Notes: generated from the letters alone by a model not told the origin. A stretch of DNA of 64,000 nucleotides from CAVVEQ01 sp963828855 (GCA_963828855.1 CAWHGB010000002.1:1116001-1180000), one strand, 5' to 3'; numbered from the stretch's first letter, positions 55,265-64,000 are shown. A program made the numbers and translations.

Positions 55265-55270
55265 ATTATA
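55265..55270 (-). promoter_or_regulatory. Putative -10 element of a leaderless promoter
   Basis: A perfect TATAAT on the minus strand ends 5 nt before the ATG at 55259, with no Shine-Dalgarno. A weak GATTTG lies 17 nt upstream as a possible -35. Confidence 0.45.
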
Positions 55271-55312
55271 GCATCGAAGGTTTAGATCAAATCCCCCGTT
55301 TGTTCATGGCAG

Positions 55313-56425
55313 CTACTTTCCCGCCAGGTATCCTTCCTTCATATACTGGTCGAATAAATGTCCCCAGGGTGTGTTGGCACGCCAGTCTTCATATATCCGG
55401 CGGTACTTGGTCGGCCAGGCCACGATATCGTGGTTTAGTTCCGACATGAAGATCGGGAAGTTGACGATCGGGGTGTGCATGATGAACTTCTGCAGGGATT
55501 TCGTCGGTCCGTACCAGGCCAGCCAGGCCAGGAACCCGTGGAAATTGCTGCCCACTTTGAACCCCCAGTTCTCTCCGCTGATATCGTCCCCGACGATCTC
55601 GATATCCTGAGGATCGCCCACACCCAACCCGCGATCGTGCGCAAGGCGGATGTACTTGATGCTCAAAGGGTCAAACCCCATCAGTTTTGCCGCCACAGCG
55701 TCGATTGCCACCTGGTCGCCCGAGGCCAGGATCACATTTTTTTCCACCGGGATCATCAAGCGCGGCCCCGGGCCATTCCCGGCAGTCGTACCATCCATCA
55801 CTGCAAAGAGTCCGCTGTGGATCTCCTTCTGGATGGCGAGCAGGTCAACTATAGTCTCGTGGATCCAGGAGTGGGTGTAATGCCGGTTTTTGGTGAGAAG
55901 ACCCCCGAAGGCATTCTTGATCGCTCCGGTTGTGTTGGTATACATGTGGCATTTCACAGTCGGCAAGTGAACGATATTCTTCCCAAAGAAGTAATCCGGA
56001 AAAAACAGCCCATCAGGATAAACATTGTTGAGCGCCAGCATCTCTGCTTTTGGTTTGTAGGGTACCCAGGTCATATCCTTGGGTTCGAAATTGTAGCGCA
56101 CCTCAATATCGTAATGCTTGAAGATCGGCACATACCCATTCAAATCTTCCCCCTTGAAGGCATTCGTCACCACGGTCTGGTTCTGGACACAGACAAGGTC
56201 TTTGTATCCCTGCCCGCGCAGGCCAAGGATGGAACCTTCCAACTGCCAGGGAGTGGTATTGGCGCTGGGCATGGGGTAATGCCAGCTGATGTTATCTTTT
56301 AAGATCGTTACTGCTTTCGGGTCCAGTGCCTGGCGGACCTCCGCCAGCGCGAATATTCGTTCATAATCCTGCAGCACATTCGCAGGGGACGTGCGCAGAA
56401 CGGCAACCTTGGCTTTCTTACTCAT
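55313..56425 (-). CDS. DUF362-family protein
   Basis: This protein of about 370 residues opens with KKAKVAVLRTSPANVLQDYERI and shows the DUF362 pattern: ITILKDNISWHYPMPSANTTPW, NIVHLPTVKCHMYTNTTGAIKNAFGGL, AVMDGTTAGNGPGPR and ASGDQVAIDAVAAKLMGFDP. The family is widespread and poorly characterised. Some members carry ferredoxin domains, but no Cys clusters are present here. ATG 56425 is preferred with AAGGA 11 nt upstream; an in-frame ATG at 56461 is possible. Function not known. Confidence 0.8.
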   Translation of the reverse strand: MSKKAKVAVLRTSPANVLQDYERIFALAEVRQALDPKAVTILKDNISWHYPMPSANTTPWQLEGSILGLRGQGYKDLVCVQNQTVVTNAFKGEDLNGYVPIFKHYDIEVRYNFEPKDMTWVPYKPKAEMLALNNVYPDGLFFPDYFFGKNIVHLPTVKCHMYTNTTGAIKNAFGGLLTKNRHYTHSWIHETIVDLLAIQKEIHSGLFAVMDGTTAGNGPGPRLMIPVEKNVILASGDQVAIDAVAAKLMGFDPLSIKYIRLAHDRGLGVGDPQDIEIVGDDISGENWGFKVGSNFHGFLAWLAWYGPTKSLQKFIMHTPIVNFPIFMSELNHDIVAWPTKYRRIYEDWRANTPWGHLFDQYMKEGYLAGK

Positions 56426-56520
56426 GGTGAAATCAATCCTTTTCGGAACTTCTTTTATCATGTCCCGCGCGATTCGTCAAATCTGATGATGCAAGCTCGC
56501 CCGCCGATACTCCCCGTTTC

Positions 56521-57264
56521 TCACAAGCCACAGTGCAGCGCCATGGGTGCCATCACCTTGAACCCCTCCGCGATCTGCAATCCCTGGCTGCGCCCGTAGA
56601 TGGATTCCTTGGCTTCCATCACTTGCAGGAGCATTTCCATATCATCCTCCCGGAACTGCGCGTGATAACAGCGGATTGCCTTCGTCTTCTTTTCACAAAC
56701 AGACGTGATGTCGATCGGTGTGTTCGGGTCTGCGGTGAAATAAAAGGCTACCCCAACCAGGTCGTGGGGAACATACTCTTTATCCACCTGCGAATCGCTG
56801 CTTGCCATCCTGGGCAGGGAGACAAGGTTGGCTGCGGATGCCGCTGCCAACCCGCATTGAATATGGTCGCGATGGGATTCATACGCAAGCCAGGGATCAG
56901 GCGTGAAAATGAAGTCCGGTTTTATCAGGCGCATATGCTTGAGCATCTCTGCCCGCAGCAGGAAGTAATCGTAACGCCCGGCGTCCGGGTATCCCAGGCG
57001 GATCTGGGTGCTTACCCCAATGGCCTGCCCGGCCTGGACCTGTTCGTATTCAAGTACTCTACGGGCTTCAGCAGGATTTAAGGATGTATCCAGTACCCCG
57101 ACAAGGTCATCCGTTACCGTCAGGTAATGGATCTCTGCCCCGCTTTCATGGAGCAAAGCGAGGGTACCCCCCGCACCGATATCGTTGTCGTCGTAATGCG
57201 GTTGAATGGCGAGCACCCGCCGGGCCGACATCAGCTCAGGCGTGGGGATGATGGATTCGATCAT
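56521..57264 (-). CDS. PIG-L/LmbE-family deacetylase
   Basis: This 247-residue zinc-dependent deacetylase fold has the N-terminal metal motif AIQPHYDDNDIGAGGTLA, a variant of the usual AHPDDE-type signature. A downstream ligand His lies in AYESHRDHIQCGLAAA. The family deacetylates GlcNAc-containing small molecules or lipids (mycothiol, bacillithiol, GPI precursors). AGGAGG lies 5-6 nt before the ATG. The substrate is not evident from the neighbours. Confidence 0.83.
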   Translation of the reverse strand: MIESIIPTPELMSARRVLAIQPHYDDNDIGAGGTLALLHESGAEIHYLTVTDDLVGVLDTSLNPAEARRVLEYEQVQAGQAIGVSTQIRLGYPDAGRYDYFLLRAEMLKHMRLIKPDFIFTPDPWLAYESHRDHIQCGLAAASAANLVSLPRMASSDSQVDKEYVPHDLVGVAFYFTADPNTPIDITSVCEKKTKAIRCYHAQFREDDMEMLLQVMEAKESIYGRSQGLQIAEGFKVMAPMALHCGL

Positions 57265-57290
57265 CGCTACCTCCTAATCTTGGGTGGAAC

Positions 57291-58839
57291 TTATTTGGCT
57301 TCGCTGATCACCCGGTTGCGTCCCGCACGCTTGGCCTGGTAAAGTAACTTATCCACTCTGCGCATGGCATCATCTGCGGATTCATTTGGCCGGCAGAGGA
57401 TCACCCCTGCGCTGAAGGTAATCGGCTCTTTGATCCCGGTGAATTTGTGTAATTCTACCTTCTGACGCAGCCGCTCAATGGCCTGGATCGCTTCAGAGAT
57501 CTGTGTGTTGCGGAAAAGAAAAATGAACTCGTCGCCACCCATGCGGGCGATGATATCCTGGGTACGTGTGCTGGATGTGAATTCTTCCGCAGCCTCCTGG
57601 AGTACTTTATCCCCGCGGATATGTCCAAAGCGGTCGTTGATTCCCTTGAAGTTATCCAGGTCCACTTCACCCATCGCCAGTGGCGAGCCGGATTTCTGTG
57701 GATTGTTCGATCTCAAGCTGAAGAGCTTGTTCGGCGTAGCGCCGGTTGTAGAGTTTAGTCAGGGTATCCATTTCAGCCAGGATCGCCAGCTCCCTGGATT
57801 TGGTCTGTAACTCCTGTTCAGTTCTTTTCCGATTGGAAATATCCCGTAGGATAAGGAGTTTACCCGCGGCCATACCCCTGCCATCATTCAACAGGGAAAC
57901 ACGTAATTCCTGCCAATCAGGAGAATTCGGGTTGAGTTGAATTTCCAATTGAACCGGGTCCCTTGCAAGGTAATTGCACAGCAAAGGTGCTTCGATGCCA
58001 ATTGTGCTGCCGATCACTTCCTCTTCCACAAGCCCAAGCATACAGGCAGCCGCCGGGTTCATATCGATGATCCTGTTTTGCATATCCAGGACCACCAGCC
58101 CGTCCTCCAGATCTTCGAATATTTTGTTACGGGCGACCGGAACCACATCCAGAAGCTCGTAGCGATAGAGACCCAGGGCATAGAGGAGACCGGTGATCGT
58201 GAACATGATCGGGGTGAGATCAAATCCCCTCAGCGGGCTGAAGCCGGAAATATAGAGGAGGTTCGCGATCCAGGGGAGCGGGATACCCAGGAGAATTACG
58301 TGTGCCTGTTTTCGGTAGATCTTCTGCTGCCGGATGGCTTCCATGACCAATAGCAGCGTGGAAAAAACCAGCAAAACGTAGGAATAAACATTTAGGACCC
58401 AAAACCACAGCCCGTGATAATAAACAAACAGAACCTGGTTGGCAACCGGGTTGGGGAGAACCGCTGTCCAAATCAGGTGATGGAATTCATTGGTCATCGC
58501 CAGCAAAATAGAAATGACCGGGATACCCCAGAGCAGCAAGGTTCTACGGCTTGAGAGATATTTATCCCGATCTGTAAATTGAAGTGAAAAGATAAAGAAA
58601 AGAACCGGAACAGAACAGGAACCAAGATAGGCGACCTTGGACCAGAATATATCACCCGAAAGGGTCGTGGAGGATATCTCCATACCGGAACAAAAGGTCC
58701 AGATGATGAATGCCAGCATGAGCCCGAAGAGGGTAAGCGCACCTTTCATCCGCCTGCGCGGCCACATCAACACAGCCGAAAATACGTTCAGACCAGTGCA
58801 GAGGAAAAAAACGAAGGAAATGAAGGCAAAATCATACAT
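57291..58839 (-). CDS. Membrane-bound diguanylate cyclase (7TM + PAS + GGDEF), frameshifted
   Basis: Residues 1-215 are the histidine-kinase N-terminal 7TM sensor region (FAFISFVFFLCTGLNVFSAV, YLGSCSVPVLFFIFSLQF, GLWFWVLNVYSYVLLVFSTLL). A PAS domain (FEDLEDGLVVLDMQNRIIDMN) and a GGDEF domain follow. The active site reads ARMGGDEFIF, and RTQD five residues before it is an inhibitory I-site. A frame change near 57,690 joins the PAS/linker to GGDEF. Joined, it is about 516 residues. It should make c-di-GMP in response to a membrane or extracellular cue. There is no EAL domain. Confidence 0.87.
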
Positions 58840-58918
58840 TTTTACGGGTTCTCATAACTTATTCTACACAAGAAACCCTTCAAAACATCAGAAATGAACT
58901 GCTTAACAGTTTTGATAA

Positions 58919-58950
58919 CCAAAAAAAGCAGCCGGGGATACCGGCTGCCG
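58919..58950 (-). terminator. Intrinsic terminator of bfr
   Basis: On the minus strand the arms GCAGCCGG / CCGGCTGC with a 5-nt loop are followed by seven U's or more, 25 bases past the bacterioferritin stop. Confidence 0.9.
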
Positions 58951-58975
58951 TTTCTTGAACAATAAGATGGCTATT

Positions 58976-59443
58976 TCAGCTTGCCTGCTCACCCAGGTAA
59001 ACCTGGATACCCATCTGTGCTATCTGATCCAGTTGGGCTTCAAGCCAGTCGATATGAACTTCCTCGTCCTTGAGAATGGACTCAAATAATTCGCGGGAAC
59101 CGTTGTCTCCGACCTCAACGCAGACCTTAATGCATTCGTTATAGGCTTTTATCGCACCTTCTTCCGCTGAATGGTCGTTTTCCAGCTGGGATTTTACATC
59201 CGCGCCGATGTGCAAGGTATTCAACCTCGAAACGACCGGGGTGCCTTCCAGGAAGATGATCCGGTCGATCAGGCGTTCGGCGTGTTTCATTTCATCGATC
59301 GCGCGCTTCTCGATCGCATCATGCAGCTCCTCGTAACCCCAGTTGGCGCAAAGCGCTGCATGCACCATATACTGATCCACAGCGGTAAGTTCATCAGCGA
59401 GCTGCTCGTTCAGCTTTTCAATAACAACAGGCTTTCCCTTCAT
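58976..59443 (-). CDS. bfr: Bacterioferritin
   Basis: This 155-residue four-helix iron-storage protein has ferroxidase ligands in LTAVDQYMVHA (Glu upstream), IDEMKHAERLID (Glu, His, and the heme-ligand Met), and DEEVHIDWLEAQLDQI. The Met in DEMKHA indicates a heme-binding bacterioferritin rather than ferritin. The ATG at 59443 has AGGAG 7 nt upstream. It forms 24-mers that oxidise and store iron. A strong terminator follows. Confidence 0.92.
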   Translation of the reverse strand: MKGKPVVIEKLNEQLADELTAVDQYMVHAALCANWGYEELHDAIEKRAIDEMKHAERLIDRIIFLEGTPVVSRLNTLHIGADVKSQLENDHSAEEGAIKAYNECIKVCVEVGDNGSRELFESILKDEEVHIDWLEAQLDQIAQMGIQVYLGEQAS

Positions 59444-59465
59444 GTTCACTCTCCTTTATTATCGA

Positions 59466-59897
59466 TTATCGTTCCCCATCCATCTCTTCATAAAATCGGA
59501 TGGTCTCATTTCTCTGTTGGATGATCGCCTGCACCACCTCGAGAATGGAGATCACCCCCAGGACTTTCTCGCCTTCCGCAACCGGCAGGTGACGGACTCC
59601 TTTGGCGCTCATCATTTCCAGCGCATCCTCTACACTATGATTGGGATTCATCAGAAATAACTCTGTGGACATGATCTCCCGAACCTGCGTTTCCTTGGAC
59701 GCCCGGTCCTTGAGGATGATCTTGCGGGCATAATCCCGTTCAGTGAGCACCCCCACCATCTTTTCACCATCGAGTACCAAGACAGCACCGATATTTTCGC
59801 GTGCCATTAATTCCAGCGCTTGGTAAACAGTTGAATCAGGTCGGACGGAACAAACCTGTCCTGTATGGGTTTTCAAGAGATCCCGGATGGTGATCAT
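59466..59897 (-). CDS. CBS-domain pair protein
   Basis: This 143-residue protein consists of two tandem CBS domains (VYQALELMARENIGAVLVLDG, VLTERDYARKI; VEDALEMMSAKGVRHLPVAEG, VISILEVVQAI) forming one Bateman module. It probably binds adenine nucleotides and regulates a partner. AGAGGTGG lies 4 nt before the ATG, and a TATAAT lies about 20 nt further upstream. It precedes bfr by 22 bases and may be cotranscribed with it. Confidence 0.88.
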   Translation of the reverse strand: MITIRDLLKTHTGQVCSVRPDSTVYQALELMARENIGAVLVLDGEKMVGVLTERDYARKIILKDRASKETQVREIMSTELFLMNPNHSVEDALEMMSAKGVRHLPVAEGEKVLGVISILEVVQAIIQQRNETIRFYEEMDGER

Positions 59898-59915
59898 GTT
59901 CCACCTCTAAAATGT

Positions 59916-59921
59916 ATTATA
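59916..59921 (-). promoter_or_regulatory. Putative -10 element upstream of the CBS gene
   Basis: A perfect TATAAT on the minus strand lies 18 nt before the ATG at 59897. This would give a short leader with a Shine-Dalgarno. No good -35. Confidence 0.35.
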
Positions 59922-59964
59922 CGCAATCTTTGCAGCCACTTTCATATCATTCTTAAGCAGGAAA

Positions 59965-61137
59965 TCATCTCCAGGGAGTAAAGAATTGCAACGACATGAC
60001 CACCGGGTTAAAGAGCTGGTTAAGGTAGGGGATACCTTCCGGGAAAAGAATTGGGTCATCGGGCTGAGAAACGATGGTATAAACATCCTCGCTTGGTAGA
60101 ACGATGTACGCGTTACGAGATCTCCAAGGACCAGCCAGGTTGTTATAGACCACCGCCGGGGCACCGCCAATGGTCATATCGACTACCGATGCCGGGTCAT
60201 AATAACCTTCCGGCAGTTGGGCAAGATAATCCCGGGGGGTCATCCCATTTGAGATTCCGAAGGTTCCCACCACCAGGTTCGTCTGCACGTCCGGAAAATC
60301 CGGCGTACTACCCAAAATGGGACCGCCGATAATCCTGCCAGGGAAGGTCGCATCTTCCCAAAAATCAGATGGAAAGACCATGCAATACCCGTCGACAAGG
60401 TTGATATACCCTTTTTCCCCACCTGCAGGTTGAGGACAGACCTTCGTCGCTGGAACGTAACTCATTTCCTTCTGCGGTTCAAAGAACACCAGGGAATTGA
60501 TCACCGTATCCCATAAGTGATTAGCCTGTTCAGCCAGGGCAGGGTCGCTGAATTCAGGTTCCGGGGTCAGATCCACCGTGTACCTTGCGAATGGGCTGAC
60601 CACGAAAGCCCCCGTCAAAGAACCATATGAAGGCAGGTTGCGTACCCGGACAGCCGGAATGCCGCCGATGGTGATCTGCTCCTGGGGTAAATTCATCGAT
60701 GGCGCAAACCGTTCCAGCCACATGGCTGCGTAGGCTTGCGAATCCATACCCTCAGGCGGGCCATTGCGGTTAATGGATAAGCCTGCGTTGAAAAAACCCT
60801 CCTGCTGCTTGGGGGCGGGCGTGATTACCTGCGGACCGGTGATATTTAAGAGGGGCAGGGCTGGTATACCAGTGCCGGGCCGCACGCTGAACCCATCCGG
60901 GTAAAGCAGGCAGTAACCATCATCAAGGTTCACGTAGAGTTGCGTTCCCGCGCCAGGTTGTGGACAGGCCGCCAAAGGATCACTGGTTGCAGTTGGATCC
61001 AATATAATTGCTGTGGCAGCCATGGTGGACGCCGGGATGGTGGTTGGAGGCTGTTCGGCTAAATTAGAAACCAGGTTGCATCCAAGAAAAAAAAGTAATG
61101 AGCCGCTGATAATTCCAATTTTCTTGAGGCGATTCAT
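59965..61137 (-). CDS. Lipoprotein with internal duplication, unknown function
   Basis: This 390-residue protein has lipobox SLLFFLGC near residue 20 and a short Thr/Pro linker. Two similar halves of about 165 residues follow. Both begin with CPQP and a YVNLDDGYCLLYPDGF / YINLVDGYCMVFPSDF block, and continue with FNAGLSINRNGPPEGMDSQAY / LVVGTFGISNGMTPRDY. Each half ends in a PAVRVRNL / PAVVYNNL strand. It probably lies outside the cell, membrane-anchored. GGAG lies 7 nt before the ATG. No known family was recognised. Confidence 0.7.
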   Translation of the reverse strand: MNRLKKIGIISGSLLFFLGCNLVSNLAEQPPTTIPASTMAATAIILDPTATSDPLAACPQPGAGTQLYVNLDDGYCLLYPDGFSVRPGTGIPALPLLNITGPQVITPAPKQQEGFFNAGLSINRNGPPEGMDSQAYAAMWLERFAPSMNLPQEQITIGGIPAVRVRNLPSYGSLTGAFVVSPFARYTVDLTPEPEFSDPALAEQANHLWDTVINSLVFFEPQKEMSYVPATKVCPQPAGGEKGYINLVDGYCMVFPSDFWEDATFPGRIIGGPILGSTPDFPDVQTNLVVGTFGISNGMTPRDYLAQLPEGYYDPASVVDMTIGGAPAVVYNNLAGPWRSRNAYIVLPSEDVYTIVSQPDDPILFPEGIPYLNQLFNPVVMSLQFFTPWR

Positions 61138-61211
61138 GTATAAGTCTCCATTAAGAACTCCGAAAGAGATTCAAGCGTTCATGATCCAGGAAAGGCGTTT
61201 ACAGGAAGCTG

Positions 61212-61871
61212 CTAAAAGATCGGCGCGGGAGAGGGTGCAATAAAATAGGCGATGAGGATGAAGTGCGCCAGGCATCCCAGGATCACGAAAATATGCCAGA
61301 TCTCATGGAAACCAAAAACCCTGGGGAAAAAGTTCGGCTTCTTGGTGATATAGACGATCGCCCCGAGGGAGAATAAAACCCCGCCCAATACCAACCAGGT
61401 GACTGCGCCGGCGGGCATATTCGTGATGATCTGCCGAAATCCGACCACCGCCAACCAGCCCATCACCAGGTAGATGCCTGCTGTTACCCAGCGCGGGGCA
61501 TTGATCACAAACAGCTTGACAATGATCCCGGCAAGGGCAAGGGCCCAGATTGTTGCCAGGATACCCCACCGCCAGGCTCCCTGGAAATAATACAGGCAGA
61601 TCGGGGTGTAGGTGCCCGCGATAAGCAGATAGATCGCTGTGTGGTCGAATTTCCGCAATCGCTGCATGACCGTTGGCCCACCCTTGACGAGGTGGTAGAT
61701 GGATGAGGCAGTGAACATCACAATCAGGCTTAATCCATAAACAAGGAGTACCGTCATGAGAACCAGGCTGGATCTGCTGAGGTATAAAAGCAGCCCAAGG
61801 CCGATCACAGCGGCTATGGCAGCCCCCATATGGGTAAAACCGTTTACGGGTTCGCGAAAATGCTTCGACAT
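61212..61871 (-). CDS. Hemolysin III / PAQR-type membrane protein
   Basis: This protein of about 219 residues with seven helices carries PVNGFTHMGAAIAAVIGLG, MFTASSIYHLVKG, LIAGTYTPICLYY and HEIWHIFVILGCLAHFI. The conserved Ser, His and paired His residues form the putative zinc site of PAQR/YqfA/TrhA proteins. The ATG at 61871 has GGAGG 5 nt upstream; the open frame extends to 61883. Family members affect membrane energetics and fluidity; the name hemolysin is historical. Confidence 0.87.
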   Translation of the reverse strand: MSKHFREPVNGFTHMGAAIAAVIGLGLLLYLSRSSLVLMTVLLVYGLSLIVMFTASSIYHLVKGGPTVMQRLRKFDHTAIYLLIAGTYTPICLYYFQGAWRWGILATIWALALAGIIVKLFVINAPRWVTAGIYLVMGWLAVVGFRQIITNMPAGAVTWLVLGGVLFSLGAIVYITKKPNFFPRVFGFHEIWHIFVILGCLAHFILIAYFIAPSPAPIF

Positions 61872-62073
61872 GGCTCCCTCCAAGGGAATTTTATTCTACC
61901 AGCGAAGTTAGCCCTGGATGGTGGTGAGAAATTTTCTAAACTTGTTTTAATGATTCTATATCACCTATGGGATCGCGATATTGGTCGGAACTATTTCTGG
62001 TGATGGCTTAGATGAATGTTTATATTTTTTTGGAAATGATTTATTCCCTGTTTGTATGTTATGGATTTCACCA

Positions 62074-62079
62074 TATAAT
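62074..62079 (+). promoter_or_regulatory. Putative -10 element upstream of the histidine kinase
   Basis: A perfect TATAAT lies 17 nt before the ATG at 62097. The 61,884-62,073 intergenic region is AT-rich, with no gene seen. A TTG in frame lies 5 nt after the -10, so a leaderless TTG start is also possible. Confidence 0.45.
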
Positions 62080-62096
62080 TAATTTTGGAAAATCGA

Positions 62097-63287
62097 ATGA
62101 ACCGGTTGCTTGGGTGGATTCAGCAGTGGGTTGTTCAGATCGCCATTGCATTCTTCTTTGGCGGTTGTTACCTTCGATTTTTTATTCAATATGCTGAATT
62201 TCCGCTCCAACAATTAGCCCTGTTTCTTCTCCTTGTCTGGCTGGTAGTCTTTATCACTGAACCTTTGATCAGCAGACGATGGGCTCACTATTTTTATCTT
62301 TACCTAGGAATTCAATCTTTTTTGATTTTTTTCCTGCTTTACCGGTATCCGGATAATGACAATATCGCAATTCTCTATGCCGGGCTTTCAATGCAGATCA
62401 TGTCCCGGTTGCCTCCAAAGCAAGGGATCGCCATCATCGCATTTTTCACTCCATTGACGATCATCGGCGTCCGGCAATATTATGATATTTCCAAGACCAT
62501 TCCGCTCGCGTTTATCTATACGGCGGCGAACGCTTTCATGGGCGCTTGTGGATACAGCGTTCGAAAAGCGAAAGAGGAAAAGGGAAAGGAAAGCCGGCTT
62601 CTTCTGGCACTTCAGGATGCAAACCGGCAACTGCTGGATTCGACCCGCCAGGTGGAACAATTATCAATTGCCAGGGAAAGAAGCCGGCTGGCACTTGAGC
62701 TGCACGATTCCGTTACCCAGACCATTTTCAGCATGACTCTTGCCACCCGGGCTGCGATCATTCTTGTGGATCAGGATCCACCCAGGGTGGGCATCCAATT
62801 GGATCATCTCGATAAGCTCGTCCGCGGTGCCCTTGAAGAACTAAAGAAATTGGTGCTGGAGCTGAAACCTGATTCGAATAAAAAGGATTCCTTGGTTAAC
62901 CTGCTGCAGAACCATTCCGCACGTCTCAAGGACGATCAACTGCAGGTCACCATCCGGGTTGCGGGGAAGGAAAATCTCACTACAGAAGAGATCCAGTGCC
63001 TCTACCGGATCGCCCAGGAGAGTTTGAATAATATTGTCAAACATGCCCACACGACATCAGCCAGTATTATTTTGGATTTTCATCCGCCTCAAAAAATGGA
63101 AATTGAGGATGGCGGGGTAGGGTTTGATATGAATCAAAACCATCCTGGAGTAGGTCTGGCAGGCATGAAGGAGCGGGCTGAAAGAATTGGTTGGTCCCTG
63201 GAAATAGAAAGCGAACCTGGCAGGGGAACCCGGATTATCGTTCTGAAGAACGTGGATGGGAAAGGAAACACTTATGCCCAACGCTGA
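62097..63287 (+). CDS. NarL-type sensor histidine kinase
   Basis: This protein of about 396 residues has four to six membrane helices in residues 10-155 (VQIAIAFFFGGCYLRFF, LALFLLLVWLVVFITE, YLGIQSFLIFFLLY). A helical linker, a HisKA_3 phospho-acceptor (RLALELHDSVTQTIFSMTL) and an HATPase_c domain (NIVKHAHTTSAS, EIEDGGVGFD, GVGLAGMKERAERIGW) follow. Helices without an evident extracytoplasmic sensor domain suggest a membrane-state cue. The ATG at 62097 is preferred, though TTG 62085 is in frame. It overlaps the response-regulator start by 14 bases. Confidence 0.88.
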   Translation: MNRLLGWIQQWVVQIAIAFFFGGCYLRFFIQYAEFPLQQLALFLLLVWLVVFITEPLISRRWAHYFYLYLGIQSFLIFFLLYRYPDNDNIAILYAGLSMQIMSRLPPKQGIAIIAFFTPLTIIGVRQYYDISKTIPLAFIYTAANAFMGACGYSVRKAKEEKGKESRLLLALQDANRQLLDSTRQVEQLSIARERSRLALELHDSVTQTIFSMTLATRAAIILVDQDPPRVGIQLDHLDKLVRGALEELKKLVLELKPDSNKKDSLVNLLQNHSARLKDDQLQVTIRVAGKENLTTEEIQCLYRIAQESLNNIVKHAHTTSASIILDFHPPQKMEIEDGGVGFDMNQNHPGVGLAGMKERAERIGWSLEIESEPGRGTRIIVLKNVDGKGNTYAQR

Positions 63288-63940
63288 AAAAATCAAAGTG
63301 CTGATTGTGGATGACCACCAAATCGTCCGCCAGGGATTGCGGAATTTTCTCGAGCTCAATGAGGATATCCAGGTGGCTGGAGAAGCCGTGGATGGCCTCT
63401 CTGCGATAAGCGCCGCCTCCAATTTGAAACCGGATGTGATCCTTATGGACCTGGTTATGCCGGGTATGGATGGGATCTCCGCCACCGCAGCGGTCAAGAA
63501 ATCCAACCCTGAGATTAAAAGTGATCGTCCTCACCAGCTTTACAGAAGATGACAAAGTCATCCCGGCTATCCAGGCGGGTGCTTCCAGTTATTTATTAAA
63601 GGATGTGACTCCGGATGATCTGGTAGATGCGATCCGTGCTGCTGCGAGGGGAGAGACCCGTCTTCACCCGGAAGTGACTCGGAAGTTAATGGAACAGGTA
63701 TCCAAACCTCAGGTGGAAAAGAATACCCCCCTCCCAGTGGATATCACCGGGCGGGAGATGGATGTCATCCGCCTGGTGGCTGAAGGACGCTCCAACCACG
63801 AGATCGCCAGTGAATTGGTCATCAGCGAGAAAACGGTCAAAACCCATATGAGCAATATCCTCTCAAAACTGGCATTGGAAGATCGCACCCAACTGGCGAT
63901 TTATGCAATCAGAAATGGGCTGGTTGAAGAGAAAAAATAA
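63274..63940 (+). CDS. NarL/LuxR-type response regulator, frameshifted
   Basis: The receiver has acidic residues in VLIVDDHQ, phospho-acceptor Asp in VILMDLVMPGMDG and Lys in YLLKDV. The C-terminal LuxR-type HTH reads DITGREMDVIRLVAEGRSN, HEIASELVISEKTVKTHMSNI. A frame change at the A-run near 63,517 splits it between NPEI and KVIVLTSF. Joined length is about 222 residues, the family norm. ATG 63274 is chosen with AAGGA 7 nt upstream; an in-frame ATG at 63256 also exists. It is the cognate partner of the preceding kinase and should regulate promoters outside this window. Confidence 0.88.
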
Positions 63941-64000
63941 ATGGCGACCCTTTCTAAGGAAAAGCAAAAAAATAAAGGCGTAAGCGCTCGCCGGAAACCC
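63941..64000 (+). CDS. Start of an unknown gene (runs off the window)
   Basis: An ATG directly follows the response-regulator stop and stays open for 20 codons to the window edge, giving a Lys-rich MATLSKEKQKNKGVSARRKP. No Shine-Dalgarno is separate from the upstream gene's end. It is too short to identify. Confidence 0.35.
   Translation, partial: MATLSKEKQKNKGVSARRKP

Noticed and set aside
1..64000. CRISPR arrays, prophage and integrative elements
   Set aside because: No regularly spaced repeats, cas genes, phage structural genes, integrases or duplicated tRNA ends were seen.

Overview
The window looks like a chromosomal segment of a non-photosynthetic Chloroflexi bacterium, probably Anaerolineae. 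This is inferred from gene families and style. Lipoproteins carry long Thr/Pro-rich linkers after the lipobox. Three M42 peptidases stand in tandem. Receiver domains are fused to roadblock-like domains, and peptide-type ABC systems have large solute-binding lipoproteins. No rRNA, CRISPR array, complete insertion sequence or prophage was found.

Layout. 1-2 kb: the first codons of DNA polymerase I, then a receiver/roadblock protein that ends in a domain resembling an inactivated IS200-type (Y1) transposase. 2-7 kb: a surface-polysaccharide operon (UDP-ManNAc dehydrogenase, UDP-GlcNAc 2-epimerase, glycosyltransferase) plus a phosphodiesterase. 7-12.4 kb, minus strand: an exported bactofilin-like membrane protein, a small membrane protein, three M42 peptidases and a Thr/Pro-rich envelope protein. 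12.5-18.2 kb: a fused ChlI/ChlD-type chelatase, a NifU-like protein, a cyclic-nucleotide-binding-fold protein, RecO, cytidine deaminase, GlmU and tRNA-Gln. 18.3-29 kb: a second receiver/roadblock protein, a complete Dpp/Opp-type ABC operon and a second solute-binding protein. 29-41 kb: RsgA, a penicillin-binding protein, Maf, then xanthine phosphoribosyltransferase, GMP synthase, a VWA-like/TM/FHA receptor with a PP2C phosphatase, a CitE-like lyase, a DUF3267 protein and MetRS. 41-57 kb, minus strand: a nucleosidase remnant, an MGDG-type glycosyltransferase, PncC/CinA-C, lipoproteins, a GH116 glycosidase, adenosine deaminase, an LPG-synthase-type membrane protein, a HEAT/zinc-ribbon protein, two tRNA-Ser genes, a hydrolase, DegV, DUF362 and PIG-L proteins. 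57-64 kb: a diguanylate cyclase, bacterioferritin, a CBS protein, an internally duplicated lipoprotein, a hemolysin-III protein and a NarL-type two-component pair.

Two window-wide patterns stand out. First, about twenty genes are split by frameshifts. These lie mostly between 11 and 41 kb, often at homopolymers, and hit housekeeping genes (guaA, metG, glmU, rsgA, recO). The stretches 2-11 kb and 41.6-57 kb are intact. Uneven sequence accuracy explains this better than gene decay, so such genes are given here as single loci spanning the broken reading frames. Second, at least eight genes have a -10-like hexamer 5-8 nt before the ATG and no Shine-Dalgarno sequence, which suggests leaderless mRNAs.

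The most unusual item is the receiver/roadblock/pseudo-Y1 protein at 62-2011. Other objects worth following are the exported bactofilin-like protein, the VWA/FHA/PP2C pair and the peptide-transporter permease with a large extracytoplasmic insert.
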